Assembly: GCA_947462335.1 (NCBI GenBank)
Contig: OX381709.1
Location: 67,138,609 to 67,202,608, forward strand
Origin: Harmothoe impar
Lineage: Eukaryota > Annelida > Polychaeta > Phyllodocida > Polynoidae
Direction of reading: 5' to 3'
Length of the DNA: 64,000 bases
Shown: positions 24,181 to 34,433 of the stretch, piece after piece
Position numbering within the stretch: position 1 is the first letter of the stretch
How the letters are laid out: every line of letters starts with the position of its first letter
The notes under the pieces: model-generated
What the model saw: only the letters and a program-made list of their open reading frames with translations
What the model was told of the DNA's origin: nothing
Database searches by the model: none
Translations under genes and position numbers: made by a program

Positions 24181-24738
24181 AGTATACCCAGCTAACAAAA
24201 AAACGTTTTCCTAACGGTTGGAAAACGTTTGCTGGAGGTTTACAAACGTTTGCAAAAAACGTTTATAAAACGTTTTAAAACGTTAAAACGTTGACAGAAA
24301 CAAACATTTGTGTTAGAACGTTTTAAAACGTTTTATAAACGTTTGGAAAAGGTTTGGAAAAAGGTTTGCAAAAGGTTTGCAAAAGGTTTGCAAGCAAACT
24401 TTTGCAGACGGCTTTAGATGACCATCTAAAAGCCAGGCTGACACGGCGACATGGCCATTTCTTAAATCGAGATGCGACATGGAGATTAGTGACATGCGAC
24501 ATGAGGTTAGGAAAGACAGTGATAGGGGACATGAGCAATTCTTAAAATCGACATGGGATATGAGGATTATTAAGCGACATTGACATGCGACATGGCCATT
24601 TCTTAAAATCGACATCCGACATGGGGACCCCCCCATCTATACCCCCTAGCTAGCCCTCTCTGGGACCTCTCATGGCATAGATGTCAATAAGAATTGTATG
24701 GAATAATAACACACCAGTTCTTCAGATCTCAACCAGAA

Positions 24739-24808
24739 TCTGTAGTGTAGTGGTTATGAAGCCTGCTTTGCAATCGGAGGATCGGGAGTTCTATCCCAGA
24801 AGGTGCCA
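24739..24808 (+). repeat. tRNA-like SINE head
   Basis: TGTAGTGTAGTGGTTATGAA is a good Pol III A-box region and GGGAGTTCTATCCC resembles a degenerate B-box with self-complementary T-arm text. The loop reads TTTGCAA (an Ala-like UGC anticodon), but acceptor pairing is poor. Likely a decayed tRNA-derived SINE inside the larger TIR element. Confidence 0.6.
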
Positions 24809-25000
24809 TGACCTTTTTCTCAAAAAAAAGTAGGTTTATTTTCATCATCATCTGCCCTAAAAAAAAACGTTTTTATTCAGACCGGTCAGAGATGGCACCC
24901 GGTCAGAGACGTTGACATTGGTCCAAGTTCGTGAGACACAGCCGGGTATTTAACCCTTTGTGGCCGAGCATCAACTATAGTCGATGCCATGGTTTGGCGA

Positions 25001-25020
25001 GCATCGACTATAGTCGATGC
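25001..25020. repeat. 20-bp perfect palindrome in a degenerate tandem triplet
   Basis: GCATCGACTATAGTCGATGC is a perfect palindrome. Neighbouring copies at about 24,968-24,987 and 25,034-25,050 are similar but diverged or shortened, joined by GGCGA-type linkers. Confidence 0.85.
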
Positions 25021-25252
25021 CATGGCAGGGCGAGCATCGACTATAGTCATCATAACTCTATGGGATTCAGCATAGCCTCGTCCTTAGGGGAAATTCCTGG
25101 AAAAAATCTCGCCCTCCCAGCTAGTTGTATCAATATTTGGCCGTCCTCAAAGGAGCAAGTCCATTGTTTTAAAATATTCTAACACAAACGTTTGTTTCCA
25201 AACCAAAAACAAACGTTTTAAAACGTTCTAGAAACGTTTTTTGTTAGCTGGG

Positions 25253-25405
25253 TAGGGTAGATTCACCTGGAGTCGGACACATACCTTGAGATGGACACCT
25301 GATTTTGTGGTTATTCAAGCATTTCAAGCCCTTTATTTGTGAATAATAGTAAAATTTCATTGTCCATCTAAGGGTATGTGTCCGACTCATGATGAATCTA
25401 CCCTA
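25253..25405. mobile_element. Foldback element TAGGGTAGATTCA
   Basis: TAGGGTAGATTCA at the left is mirrored by TGAATCTACCCTA at the right. GAGTCGGACACATACC and ATGGACA, with their complements, continue the arms, leaving a central AT-rich loop. It directly abuts the right end of the preceding TIR element, so the two are nested or adjacent insertions. Confidence 0.85.
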
Positions 25406-25409
25406 CACT

Positions 25410-25550
25410 GATATTCCTAGGCTCCCTATACAGATAATATGCCCAATCTCTCAGTCACTAGTGCCTAACCTAGTTAGTCATTTTTTGGCTCCCTATACAA
25501 CCAACCTAGGTAAGTTATTATTGTCAGGTTGGTCAGTACTACCAACCGAG
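25410..25550 (+). repeat. Dispersed repeat shared with 57,045-57,180
   Basis: GGCTCCCTATAC, CAATCTCTCAGTCACTA, GCCTAACC, TTGGCTCCCTATA and TATTGTCAGGTTGGTCAGT occur in order at both places in the same orientation. Type of element unknown. Confidence 0.75.
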
Positions 25551-25621
25551 AACCCCACACATATATTTTCTCCCAAAAAAGCATAAAGACACCAGACCCT
25601 CCCCAGTCTATTGTATGAGAT

Positions 25622-25660
25622 ATATTTGCCAAATAAAAATCTAATCTAATCTAATCTAAG
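25622..25660 (+). repeat. (TCTAA)n tail, probable retroelement 3' end
   Basis: GCCAAATAAAAATC followed by repeated TCTAA units. An AATAAA-like signal followed by a short tandem tail is typical of the 3' ends of some LINEs and their SINE partners. This is an inference from form only. Confidence 0.5.
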
Positions 25661-25832
25661 GAGACCTATTGTATCTGCAAATAACTGTCCCACGGAATAG
25701 CTTTCTGGCTTTGTAGACATATTCTTAAAACCGCTAGTTAAAGATCATAATGGTTGTACCCCCATATGAGCCTGTATATAAGCTGCTGTGTTTGGAAAGA
25801 TTTATACAGACTTAACGTAGGCTTCAGTGAGA

Positions 25833-26115
25833 AATATCTTGTGGTACACATCTCTTCCTGGTTTTACAAAAGAAGAGAGAATCTATCAAGAAGAGGGAGA
25901 GCATTTAAATGCCAAAGAGTCACTGTTTCGGGACCGAGGCTACCCAGAGAGTGTTCTGAAAGATCCCAGGGAAAAAGCCCAAGCTACAGCACGCACTGAG
26001 CTCTTGAAGACGAAGGTGAAAGTACATTGTGCCTAAAAAGTAGGGGGAGGAAGATGACAGCATTTTGTTCACAACCACATTCAGAACCAGCTACACTAAA
26101 CTCCGGAAAATAGTG
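25833..26115 (+). pseudogene. Decayed reverse-transcriptase C-terminal fragment (Penelope-like or related)
   Basis: One frame reads a stretch with EEGEHL, FRDRGYPESVL and RTELL, a pattern like the EL..L...L..NGYP..L segment near the C-terminus of Penelope-like reverse transcriptases. About 80 bp on, in another frame, LFTTTFRTSYTKLRKIV resembles the next conserved block of the same proteins. The frame change between them shows it is dead. No catalytic YxDD motif is visible here. Family assignment is tentative. Confidence 0.45.
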
Positions 26116-26419
26116 ATGTTGGGATGACTTATCTATGCTGGTGTTGGGCGATAAACAGCCAATAAAAATCTTCAAGACTTGATCTGTAGAGCAAAGATAT
26201 GATCATGATGCGATAAGGAATTAGAAAGATGAGAACAGTGCTCCAACTGTGAGAAGCAACACTTATAAGGCTGATGACTGTGAAGTGTGCACACGCCTTG
26301 ATAGATCTGGAATGATCAAAAAGAGTAAACATGTGTTAAAGGACACAAAAGCAAGCCTATGAGGGCTTGAATCTAACAAATCGCATTGAATGCAAATGCT
26401 GCAAGAAAATGTACTTTGG

Positions 26420-26900
26420 TAAATGTTGACTCGGGACTCCCTCTCCAAGACTCTAATTTAATCAATTATCTAATGACATTTAAAATGTTCATCGTTAGAG
26501 TAGTATGGCGGACTCAAACCATGTTTATATTACTGCATGATAATTCAGCATAAATGACAGGAGGTATCAATGACAACAAACACATATTACAACCAAAGTG
26601 CTAGGATAAAATGATAAATGATACGGGATAAACACCAATATGATTTATACCATAAAACAGCATACCGGTATTCTTGATGTGCCAGGTTTGGTGCTAGAGA
26701 CAATGCAAGTCAAGGGTTGTATAATGTGGGGAAGGGCAGCGTTAATAGAGAGGTGAACTTATGCTATAAATGTAAAATATTAATGAAAAGTTATCTCTAT
26801 AAATATAGTATAATGGGTCTCCACAATAATAGGTTGAGTAGACAAGCTGGTTACTGCCAGTTCATTACAGTATTAATAGGGGAGCCAGCCTGGAATCTTG
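26420..26900 (+). repeat. Block D copy 2
   Basis: Counterpart of 18,780-19,260, with long near-identical runs such as ATCAATTATCTAATGACAT and CTGCATGATAATTCAG. The hairpin present in copy 1 has decayed here. Confidence 0.78.
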
Positions 26901-27424
26901 GGGAGAACCTGGTACAGCTTGCATGATGATATGGACGGTGAATCTCGAGGGTGCTGATTCCATTTCTGCTATGTGTAGAATGATATCTAGGTCGGAACAA
27001 GGTAAAAACACAAGGCCAAAGGTCACGGTTTTAAGGACCTCCAAAGGGTACCTACACTTTGAGACAAATGCAAAGATACTGAACCTGAATGTTATTCACC
27101 TTATATAGCCATTCTTATATATATATGGTTCATTTCCTGACTGACTATGGTGGATATTGATAGGATGCAATGTCATGTTTTACAAAACATAGCAGATTTT
27201 CGAGGTAGTTATCTACTTCGACCTTGCCACCCCTAGCATCCGGTAATCCATTCTACAACGCTAGTAAAGGCCACCAAATAAAGTCTTATGCATTTTTCAG
27301 TCAAATGTTCACAAAGATTTACTACTTTATTTGCTATCTCTTCTATTCAATTTCATTTAGCTTGCATTTGGTGTCCATCGTTGGATGCCTAGTTGTGTTC
27401 TAGTAATAACTACACAAAAAAAGA

Positions 27425-27960
27425 ATATATATGATGCTTCACCAGCTGTTCACAGATCACTGAAAGAAGGCCAGAAAAGCCCTCTATAATTATGGAGGCC
27501 CGTATAATCCGCCATACGTATTACCTGCCAGATCTTGGGGGTGGGAACGATTACATAGATTGACATTGGAAATATGCCTCAATAATCTGTCAGATTCACA
27601 ATCAGATCTTTCCTTTGCTGGAGACCAAACCTTTCTAATTTTGCAATTTTCATCATAGTCTCTCCATATGTGAGTTATCAAGATAATTGGCTCAGACTAC
27701 TCCTGGTTTAAGTATCATTACACCCACCTACTGTGCTAGGAGATGAACCCTGATATTTTTATCTGATCAGAACATTTCTACATGCATGTTTTCCTGTGCC
27801 TGGGTTCTTTTCTATACCTAATTGACAGGAAAGCTGGACCGCACTAGCCCCTCCTCTGCCAGCACCCTGGGCCACCATCTGGGGCAGCTGACATCCCCCT
27901 CAAGACATTTCACCTGCTCATTCCCTCCCTTTTTGATTGTTAATATTTTTGATTTGCCAA
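27425..27960 (+). repeat. Block E copy 4
   Basis: ATGATGCTTCACCAG, AGGCC.GTATAATC.GCC, ATCTGATCAGAACATTTCT, GCAGCTGACATCCCC, TTTCACCTGCTCATTCCCTC parallel blocks E2 and E3 in order. Confidence 0.62.
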
Positions 27961-28130
27961 AGAACATTATCACATTTCTTTTATGCATCACATTTTTGTG
28001 ATTTATTGGAAGCTCTTTTAAATCTAAATTTTACTGAAGCTTTACATGAATTTTATTGAACAGAAAATAACATGAAGCTACACTAATCTTCAGGAAATCT
28101 AATCATCTGGGATGTACTCATTCAAGTTAA

Positions 28131-28638
28131 AGTTGGTATCCCAATTGGGGTGCCTAGAATTGACCCCTCTCAATACTTATCTGAAAGTTCTGAATGTATA
28201 CTTTTCTTCTGAAATGGGTGCTTAATTCTGGTTACCAAGAGTCTTAAAGGCTTTAATGTTAAGTGTGTAATATCATCTAGATCTACTGCTCTCATGGATA
28301 AAACTCAACCATTGGCAAATCATCTGAGATATGCTGCCACCTGTGCAGATGTCAATGCACTAATTTGTTCATGAATGGAGTTGAGCTACTGGGTCTATAA
28401 TAGGAGTATCTTGTAAACACTATACACAGCTGCCACCTTGTGGTTTAGAAGAGAGGCATGCTAATTGCTTTATTTTTGACTGCTCAGTGGAAATTCATTT
28501 TTGCTACTGTGTGGGGATTTTTGCATGGAAATAGTTTTCATAGAGCTTTAATACGTTCACATATGTCAAACAACAGCAGTATGCTTATCCCCATGCTGGA
28601 AGTGGAAATTCGTCACCGCAACAGTTGGGATACCAACT
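28131..28638. mobile_element. MITE with TTAA target duplication (piggyBac-like)
   Basis: The ends AGTTGGTATCCCAA (28,131-28,144) and TTGGGATACCAACT (28,625-28,638) are perfect inverted repeats. Each is flanked directly by TTAA (28,127-28,130 and 28,639-28,642), the target site used by piggyBac-group transposases. No transposase is encoded. Group assignment rests on the TTAA only. Confidence 0.78.
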
Positions 28639-28750
28639 TTAATCGATAGTACCTCCAAATTGTATCTTCATTTAAGACTATACATTTTTGGAAAGCTAAG
28701 AACCCCCTGAATCCAAAAATCACACTTCACAAATTTATACGACAATTTTT

Positions 28751-29293
28751 GTTGCCATGGCAACCATTTTCCTTAGCAACCCTGAAAAGTGACTAAAATC
28801 ACCCTGAAATGGCTAAATAAATTGGTATACAATAGATAAAAGTACTCCTACCGCCCTAAAATCATATCTAAGGAATCTATGTTTCTTCATGATTTTCTTC
28901 TAGCACCCTTGGTTGCTTAGCAACAGATGATTCTTTGTGTATTTTGCATAGCAACAGGGTTATTATGTCATTATTCCTTGTTTCTGACCATGGATATTGC
29001 CATAAATAGGCTTGAACAATAATGTTGGGACCATATGTTTCCCACCAAACTACCCCTGTCAACTGGAAACAGTCATATGCCCATTAGTTACCATAGCAAC
29101 AGCAATATTCAGGGCACATAGTGTATAGTATTGGGGCTACAAATCACCTACCTCATCCGATGCTTAGTAACATTACAGAGCAGGAATATACATAGAAGAT
29201 TTAAGCACATGTCCCTTCATTTAAGCCACTAAAATCATTCTGATGCTAGACTATTTAGAAATTTGCTATAATGTGATTCCCTAGCAACCAACA
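28751..29293. promoter_or_regulatory. Cluster of RFX X-box-like palindromes
   Basis: Three full inverted X-box-type sites lie within 350 bp: GTTGCCATGGCAAC (28,751-28,764), GTTGCTTAGCAAC (28,912-28,924) and GTTACCATAGCAAC (29,087-29,100). Single arms of the form TAGCAAC occur nearby (about 28,774, 28,947 and 29,281). RFX factors are known to bind GTTNCC..GGNAAC palindromes. No gene start is recognised beside them, so they may be repeat-borne. Confidence 0.5.
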
Positions 29294-29439
29294 CACTATT
29301 TGTTGATTTGCCTATCAACAGGTCTCGCAGAGGGTTCAAGGTTAATTCTGTGATTATTCCCTGCTACTAAAGTTTTACTGAAAAATTCAATGGTATTCCT
29401 TCTCGAAAACCTAAGTTTGCCTAGCAGCAGCATACTACA

Positions 29440-31560
29440 GATTAATGACCATAAATCATAGATTAACCATGTTTAAATGGGTCCAGATTTGGCTTATAAT
29501 ATTCTCTCAAACTGGGGAGTCGGCTTATAAGGGAGGTTGCCTTTATTATTCTATTCCCCCCTGCCCCCCCCCCATTCCAACACATGTTGGGTCCCTCTCA
29601 CTCACTCACCCACTCACTCACACACTACTTCTCAGGCCAAAAAAAAAGAAGGTTTGATTCAGGTCATCCGACCGAACCTATCAAAACAGGGCAGACCCTA
29701 CGTTTTTTGATGCAATTTTGACCCCTAACCTGCCTTCCCGGGTCGGTATGTGTCACAGTGCTAAACAACCCAAATGAAAAAATTCATTACTCAGCAATGA
29801 GACATCTTACCATATCAAATGGTATATCACAGGAAAGAGGAGGACTGTGTCTCTCCCTCCCAACGCATGTGTAGTTGGCAGGGCAAACAGTACCGAAATA
29901 TAAATTGGTAAACTAATTACAACTGTAGTGTCAACAGGTTAATTGGAACAGTTCTTCCAGGAGAGACATTGCTGCTACGTACCTTACCAGAGTAGGGGGT
30001 AAATGCAATGACATTGTATTTTGAATAAGTAATACCTCTCATATACTGTCTCTCCTGACTGCAATGATTCGATTTGGCATTTTATTCATTTCCATGTGAC
30101 AATATTTATTATTTAAATAATGCCGCACAGAAATGCATCATTTGTACTAGCAGTATATCTATTCCTATTCTCCTACAACCACCCAAAACCTCAACCTTTA
30201 GATGAAGTAGATATTTCTAAGTAAGATTAATGAAATTCGGTGTAAAAAGTTATTGGCAAAAATTGGCAATAGGGGGTATCCTGGAACAGTAAATTTAGGC
30301 ATATTGGCTCTGTTCATTCGTTTTATCATGGGAACATTTATTTGTATAAGCTGGCATTAATATGACACCTTTAGTAATCATCTGAAATAATCTTATAGCG
30401 CAAACAGTGAGTGAATCAAGGACAGAATGAGAGCAATATCCCTAATGTATGCAGCAGGGTAGGCCCAGCTAGATACTCTCCCATACTCAGACCAGCGGTA
30501 CACTGCAGTGCCATGCAGACTGGTGGCAAGTGACAGGTCCGTTATGGCAACATTTAATCTTTGGAAATTCATATCAAATAATCTATCAATGATAGGAATA
30601 TAATTTCTGCAGCTCTGGAATCTACTTGATCTTCTGGATATATTGTAGACTGTAGAATGATTTCTACCAATTTTTTAAAATGTCATTGTCCTAGCTACTT
30701 ACAGAGAACTATGGCAAAGCTTCTATCTGAACCATTGGTTAAACTATGCAGAATGGTAAAGCCCCTGTAAAGCAAGACAGGGTTGCTATGCAATGTTCAT
30801 GTGAGGTCAGGAAGAACACTGCTTGAACACTCATTGTCCATAGTAGATTAAACTACACTAAAGCAGTACAGAGTCAACCGATTCATTTTTACATCATTCC
30901 AAGTTGAGAAAATGTTGAATTTCAAGGTTTATATGTTGATGCAGCAAAATAGGTGTTTTTGTGCAGACTGTGGGGACAAAAGCGTTGATTGAAATTTGTG
31001 GGGTAGGTGTTTTTTTTTAAGCTGTAAAAAGTAGGGCAGTATAGAGGTTATTTGCTCCATATTTTTGGAAAAGCTCTGTATGTGCAATTGGCTGAGGGTT
31101 TTAGAAAGTTAGCCTTGGTATATCCAGTTATTTGAAAAGCCAGCTGCCACTATTGGGACAAATGCTCCTTGAATTTTTTTGGGCTAGATTTTATATTAAA
31201 AAAACATACATTTTCCCCAAAGATAATGGGCAAGTTCCACTGTGACACATCTAAATATGCTACTAATAGCCAAAGAGGCAGAACAGGGCTTTGGAGACAC
31301 AGGTAACAGTCGGAGAGGGCACTTTAGGGCTTTTGAAAGGCAGGTAAGTGGGTGGATAAGGCCGGTCAGGGCTTAGGGAAGGCAGGGTATAGGTCATTGT
31401 GTTAATGAAATGGCTCATAATAGAATACTACTAAGTAGGAAGGGGCATGACACAGGTGGGATATGATATCATAGGTCTATAAAAACAAATTTTTACAAGC
31501 AGCCTAGGGCTTTTTGGAAGGCATATTCAGGGTCTGAGAGTCCAGATTGGGAATTTCTGT
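29440..31560. other. intergenic, no gene recognised
   Basis: AT-rich sequence without coding signs. A segment at 29,640-29,715 is similar, in inverted orientation, to 62,690-62,765 (GGTCGG, TGTTTTG.TAGGT, GGGTC, GACCTGA). No intact element end was found. Confidence 0.5.
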
Positions 31561-31561
31561 T

Positions 31562-31617
31562 TGGTTAGCTCAGTTGGTAGTCTGCTTCTAAATCATAGAA
31601 GTTCAATCCTATATTAC
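31562..31617 (+). repeat. tRNA-like SINE fragment
   Basis: GGTTAGCTCAGTTGGTAG is a canonical tRNA A-box and D-arm sequence, and GAAGTTCAATCC is a near B-box. The acceptor stem is lacking and the spacing is short, so this is a decayed SINE head. Confidence 0.6.
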
Positions 31618-31959
31618 TAAAACACATTCTAAAATGGTACCCCCCCCCCCCCTCCGACCACTCCACAGGTGTGCGAGGGGAGGAGGGCGGGATTCTGTCC
31701 CTTTGAACTGCAACCACTGGTCAAGTGTGTGTGTGGGTCTAATAAGGAGACCAGAGACTCAAAGGAGACAAGGGGTTTATGGATGAAAATCATAACTATC
31801 ACAAGGTTCAGTAGTGCACTATTGAAGGATTTATTAGGTTTCTTGTGCCATGTCACATACAGCACTGAGAACCAGTTACGCACCGTTTCCCTTCAGATGT
31901 AGCAGCTGGTCTCACCTCCTCAGTCAGTCCAACATCAACTTTGTGAAAGCTTGAAGTGA

Positions 31960-32060
31960 GGATTTTCAAGGACAGGAATCATTAGAATTAATAACCTTTA
32001 ACTGAGATTGATTTTGGCTTGTTTTTCATTCAGTGCCCAATGCCATTTGTATGCCTAGTT
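31960..32060 (+). repeat. Block D 3' part, extra copy
   Basis: AATCATTAGAATTAATAACC, TTAAC..AGATTGATTT, TTTTTCATTCA correspond in order to 19,320-19,400. It lies before block C copy 3, as block D copy 1 lies before block C copy 2. Confidence 0.55.
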
Positions 32061-32099
32061 TTCGCTTTTCACTCCAGTTGATATTGTGGTGGACATTCA

Positions 32100-32310
32100 T
32101 CAGTGTCACTCATATGGCCCTTTAGACCCCTAAATTCGACACGGTGACATGGGCTTTTTTTGGGGCTCAGTGACATGGGACATAAAGAATAGATAGATTG
32201 TGACATGAGCCATTTCTTAACATCGATATGGCGACATGGGCATGTTTTAAAATCGATATGACGACATGCGCATTTCTTAATATCGACATGGGACATTGGG
32301 ACCCCCACCC
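32100..32310. repeat. CGACATGG-type dispersed motif cluster
   Basis: Repeated phrases of the form AAATCGATATG.CGACATG and TTTCTTAA, as at 24,438-24,632, 33,080-33,285, 49,265-49,360 and (part) 62,448-62,500. A family of cryptic tandem repeats; unit boundaries are not clear. Confidence 0.65.
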
Positions 32311-32639
32311 CATCAAAGGCCCCACTCATATCATGTCAACGAGAAAATAGTATGTGTGTAAATTTCTGCCTGAGGGGCCAAGGCTCATGTTGCCTTTGGG
32401 TCTAACAGGAGAGGGTGGTGTTTAGGTATGCAAGCATGCTCATTATGCAAAGAGTTTTATCCATAAAGGCATATCTAGAGTGGATGTGCCCTCCTTTTTG
32501 GGGGTTTGAAAATTAGTTTATTGTCTTCCACCCTCCTTTTCATGTCCAACCGTGAGACTAACTTTTCAGGTGAGTATGGCAGTACAGCGGGAACGGTAAA
32601 CAAAGTATACAATTTGCCCTTGCTGAAAACCATTTGAGA

Positions 32640-33060
32640 TAGTCCACTCCCCTTAATTGTTTGTCTATCTTCACTGATGGTCCGATAAAGAATGATAACT
32701 GGAATTTAGTGGGCATTTTTATAGACCGTCCATTCCCATGATTAAATAACCCAGAGAGGTATATTCAAGATGATGATTTGATGACACTCTATTTCACCAA
32801 TGACTACCCTTCCTTATTTCGTTGACATACCTCATTAGCCAAACTAATTATACCCTAATGAGAATTTTGTAGCATATTCATTATGTCGGACAGTGTTTAT
32901 GTGCTCAGAAAGGTGCAGTATAGTATACTACGCTAGCATGCCTCAGCTGTCATATTTGGACTGGTGCAGAAGCCGAAATTTTGCAAGTTGATTGTACACG
33001 ACTATAATTTGGGTAAGTATCATTGTCAGCGGACAGATGTTTCCCTGACAGCAATATGAT
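32640..33060 (+). repeat. Block C copy 3
   Basis: TTGTTTGTCTATCTTCACTG, GATAAAGAATGATAACTGG, TTTATAGACC, TATTTCACCAATGACTACCC, CTCATTAGCCAAACTAATTA align with copies 1 and 2. Confidence 0.7.
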
Positions 33061-33079
33061 GTGCCTCTAAATGAGTAAA

Positions 33080-33285
33080 AATCGAGACGGCAACACGGCC
33101 CTTTTAGGCCCTTTTAGGCCCTTTTAAAAATTGACAGATACAGGAAAATTAGGGATAAAAATCGACCCACAGGAATTTTTCTTATAGTTCTTATATACTT
33201 AAAAATCGACACGACGCCACTGTACTTCTGCTAAAAATCGACACAGCGACACGGTCAAAATTGTGGGTACCCATGTCGAGGCACA
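33080..33285. repeat. CGACACGG-type motif cluster
   Basis: Contains AAAAATCGACACGACG and ACAGCGACACGGTCAAAATT. The end CAGCGACA.GGTCAAAATTGT plus GGGTACC is repeated at 62,455-62,482, in the same orientation. A local tandem CCCTTTTAGG lies near 33,100. Confidence 0.65.
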
Positions 33286-33579
33286 TATGATTGTCTGTTG
33301 GTGTATACTAAATAGCAATACGCCTCTGTACGTGGAGAGGCTAGTGTGTGTGTGTGTGGGGGGGGGGGGGGGTTATGAGGTGTGAGGACTTTCCTGTCTC
33401 AGCATTGTTATATAACACCTACACAGACATAGCGCTACCCCCCTCCCTATGATAAAGCTGACAAAACAAGAGAGGCAGGGGACACATGGAAGCCCCACGG
33501 GCCACCAGGAGGCTCCGGGGGCCACCAGGAGGACCCTGACACTAGCTGTGACGTACATCCCTAGGCCAAAGTTAGGGGT

Positions 33580-33700
33580 GCGGCTTATACGCGAGTTTTT
33601 CTCAGGGACCACTCAGAAGGTCTCTGCGGCTTATAGAATCTGCCCACAGTCGGGGTGCAGCTTATACGCGAGTTAGGCTTACACGCGAGGTTTTACGGTA
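33580..33700 (+). mobile_element. TACCGTA-family element, truncated copy
   Basis: Repeated GCGGCTTATA(C/G) phrases and the end CGCGAGGTTTTACGGTA. Same 3' end and orientation as the copies at 14,480 and 53,636. Confidence 0.7.
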
Positions 33701-33849
33701 GTAATTTTTATATCTATACACTGCACCTCTATTACACTATTGTCCCTCTCCAAATATGTAATATGTGTCATTACTATCCCAGCATCGGGGTATTTATGCT
33801 GCAAAAAGGCTAAATAAATAATGTAAAAAAAACGAACCTACATTTTCCC

Positions 33850-33960
33850 AAGGTGGGGTTCGAACCCATGAGGCCATACACAACCTCATTCATGGTCATG
33901 TGACCATGGCTAACCAATCAGTGGTTGAGCTATCTCATTAACCCCTTCACCACTGGGTTT
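33850..33960 (-). repeat. tRNA-like SINE fragment with long A-to-B spacing
   Basis: Minus strand: GAGATAGCTCAACCACTGAT (A-box-like) and GGTTCGAACCC (perfect B-box with self-complementary T arm). The A-to-B spacing is longer than in a normal tRNA, and the segment between contains a CATGGTCACATGACCATG palindrome. Confidence 0.55.
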
Positions 33961-34019
33961 CTGGTAACTCAATGCAATTTTGTGCAATATATTGGCTTAC
34001 AGCGTGGAAGGGGTTAAGA

Positions 34020-34113
34020 AATGATCCAGGATCCTGGATCATTTTCTAAGTAGGTTACAATTATTAGATACAAATTTGTCCAAGCCCATTACAGCCGTCA
34101 GGCTGTAATGGGC
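34020..34113. repeat. Two adjacent perfect palindromes
   Basis: 34,020-34,043 is a 24-bp perfect palindrome centred on AGGATCCT. 34,084-34,113 is a hairpin with 13-bp arms (GCCCATTACAGCC) and a 4-nt loop GTCA. A direct repeat CTGGCGTCATCT.TACCTGC follows at about 34,133-34,175. Confidence 0.85.
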
Positions 34114-34433
34114 CTGGAGAGCTCGAGGCTGGCCTGGCGTCATCTCTACCTGCCTGGCGTCATCTATACCTGCCTTATGTCTCTTCCTGTATGCTGTAAA
34201 GGTTTATTGATATTGGATTTGGCTGACCCAGATAATATTGAAAACTAATTATATGTATCATAATCTATTATGTCTTTCAGGTTGTCTGGACATTATACCA
34301 TCACATCATGGAGTGAAAATATCACAACATTGTGTACCTGCCAACGTCAAGGAAAATGATGAAAATGATGAACAGTAATAAAATATTCCCCTCCCAGCCC
34401 CAACCCTGAAAAGATTCTAAATACTGCTATATC

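Larger units (their letters stand above)
24187..25252. mobile_element. CCCAGCTAAC TIR element, about 1.07 kb, AACGTT-rich
   Basis: The left end CCCAGCTAACAAAAAAACG is mirrored at 25,233-25,252. Sub-terminal regions on both sides are arrays of AAACGTTTT. The interior holds CGACATG-type repeats (24,438-24,632), a tRNA-like SINE head (24,739-24,808) and three near-copies of a palindrome centred on CTATAG. TA lies on both sides. There is no transposase, so this is a non-autonomous element with passengers. A 139-bp relative lies at 36,704-36,842. Confidence 0.82.

Noticed and set aside
24313..24636. 107-codon minus-strand frame
   Set aside because: It runs through CGACATG and AAACGTTT repeats of a TIR element, and its peptide simply repeats.
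25754..25999. Host gene exon at the 25.8-kb open frame
   Set aside because: The conserved motifs point to a reverse-transcriptase C-terminus with a frameshift, so it is annotated as a dead retroelement fragment.
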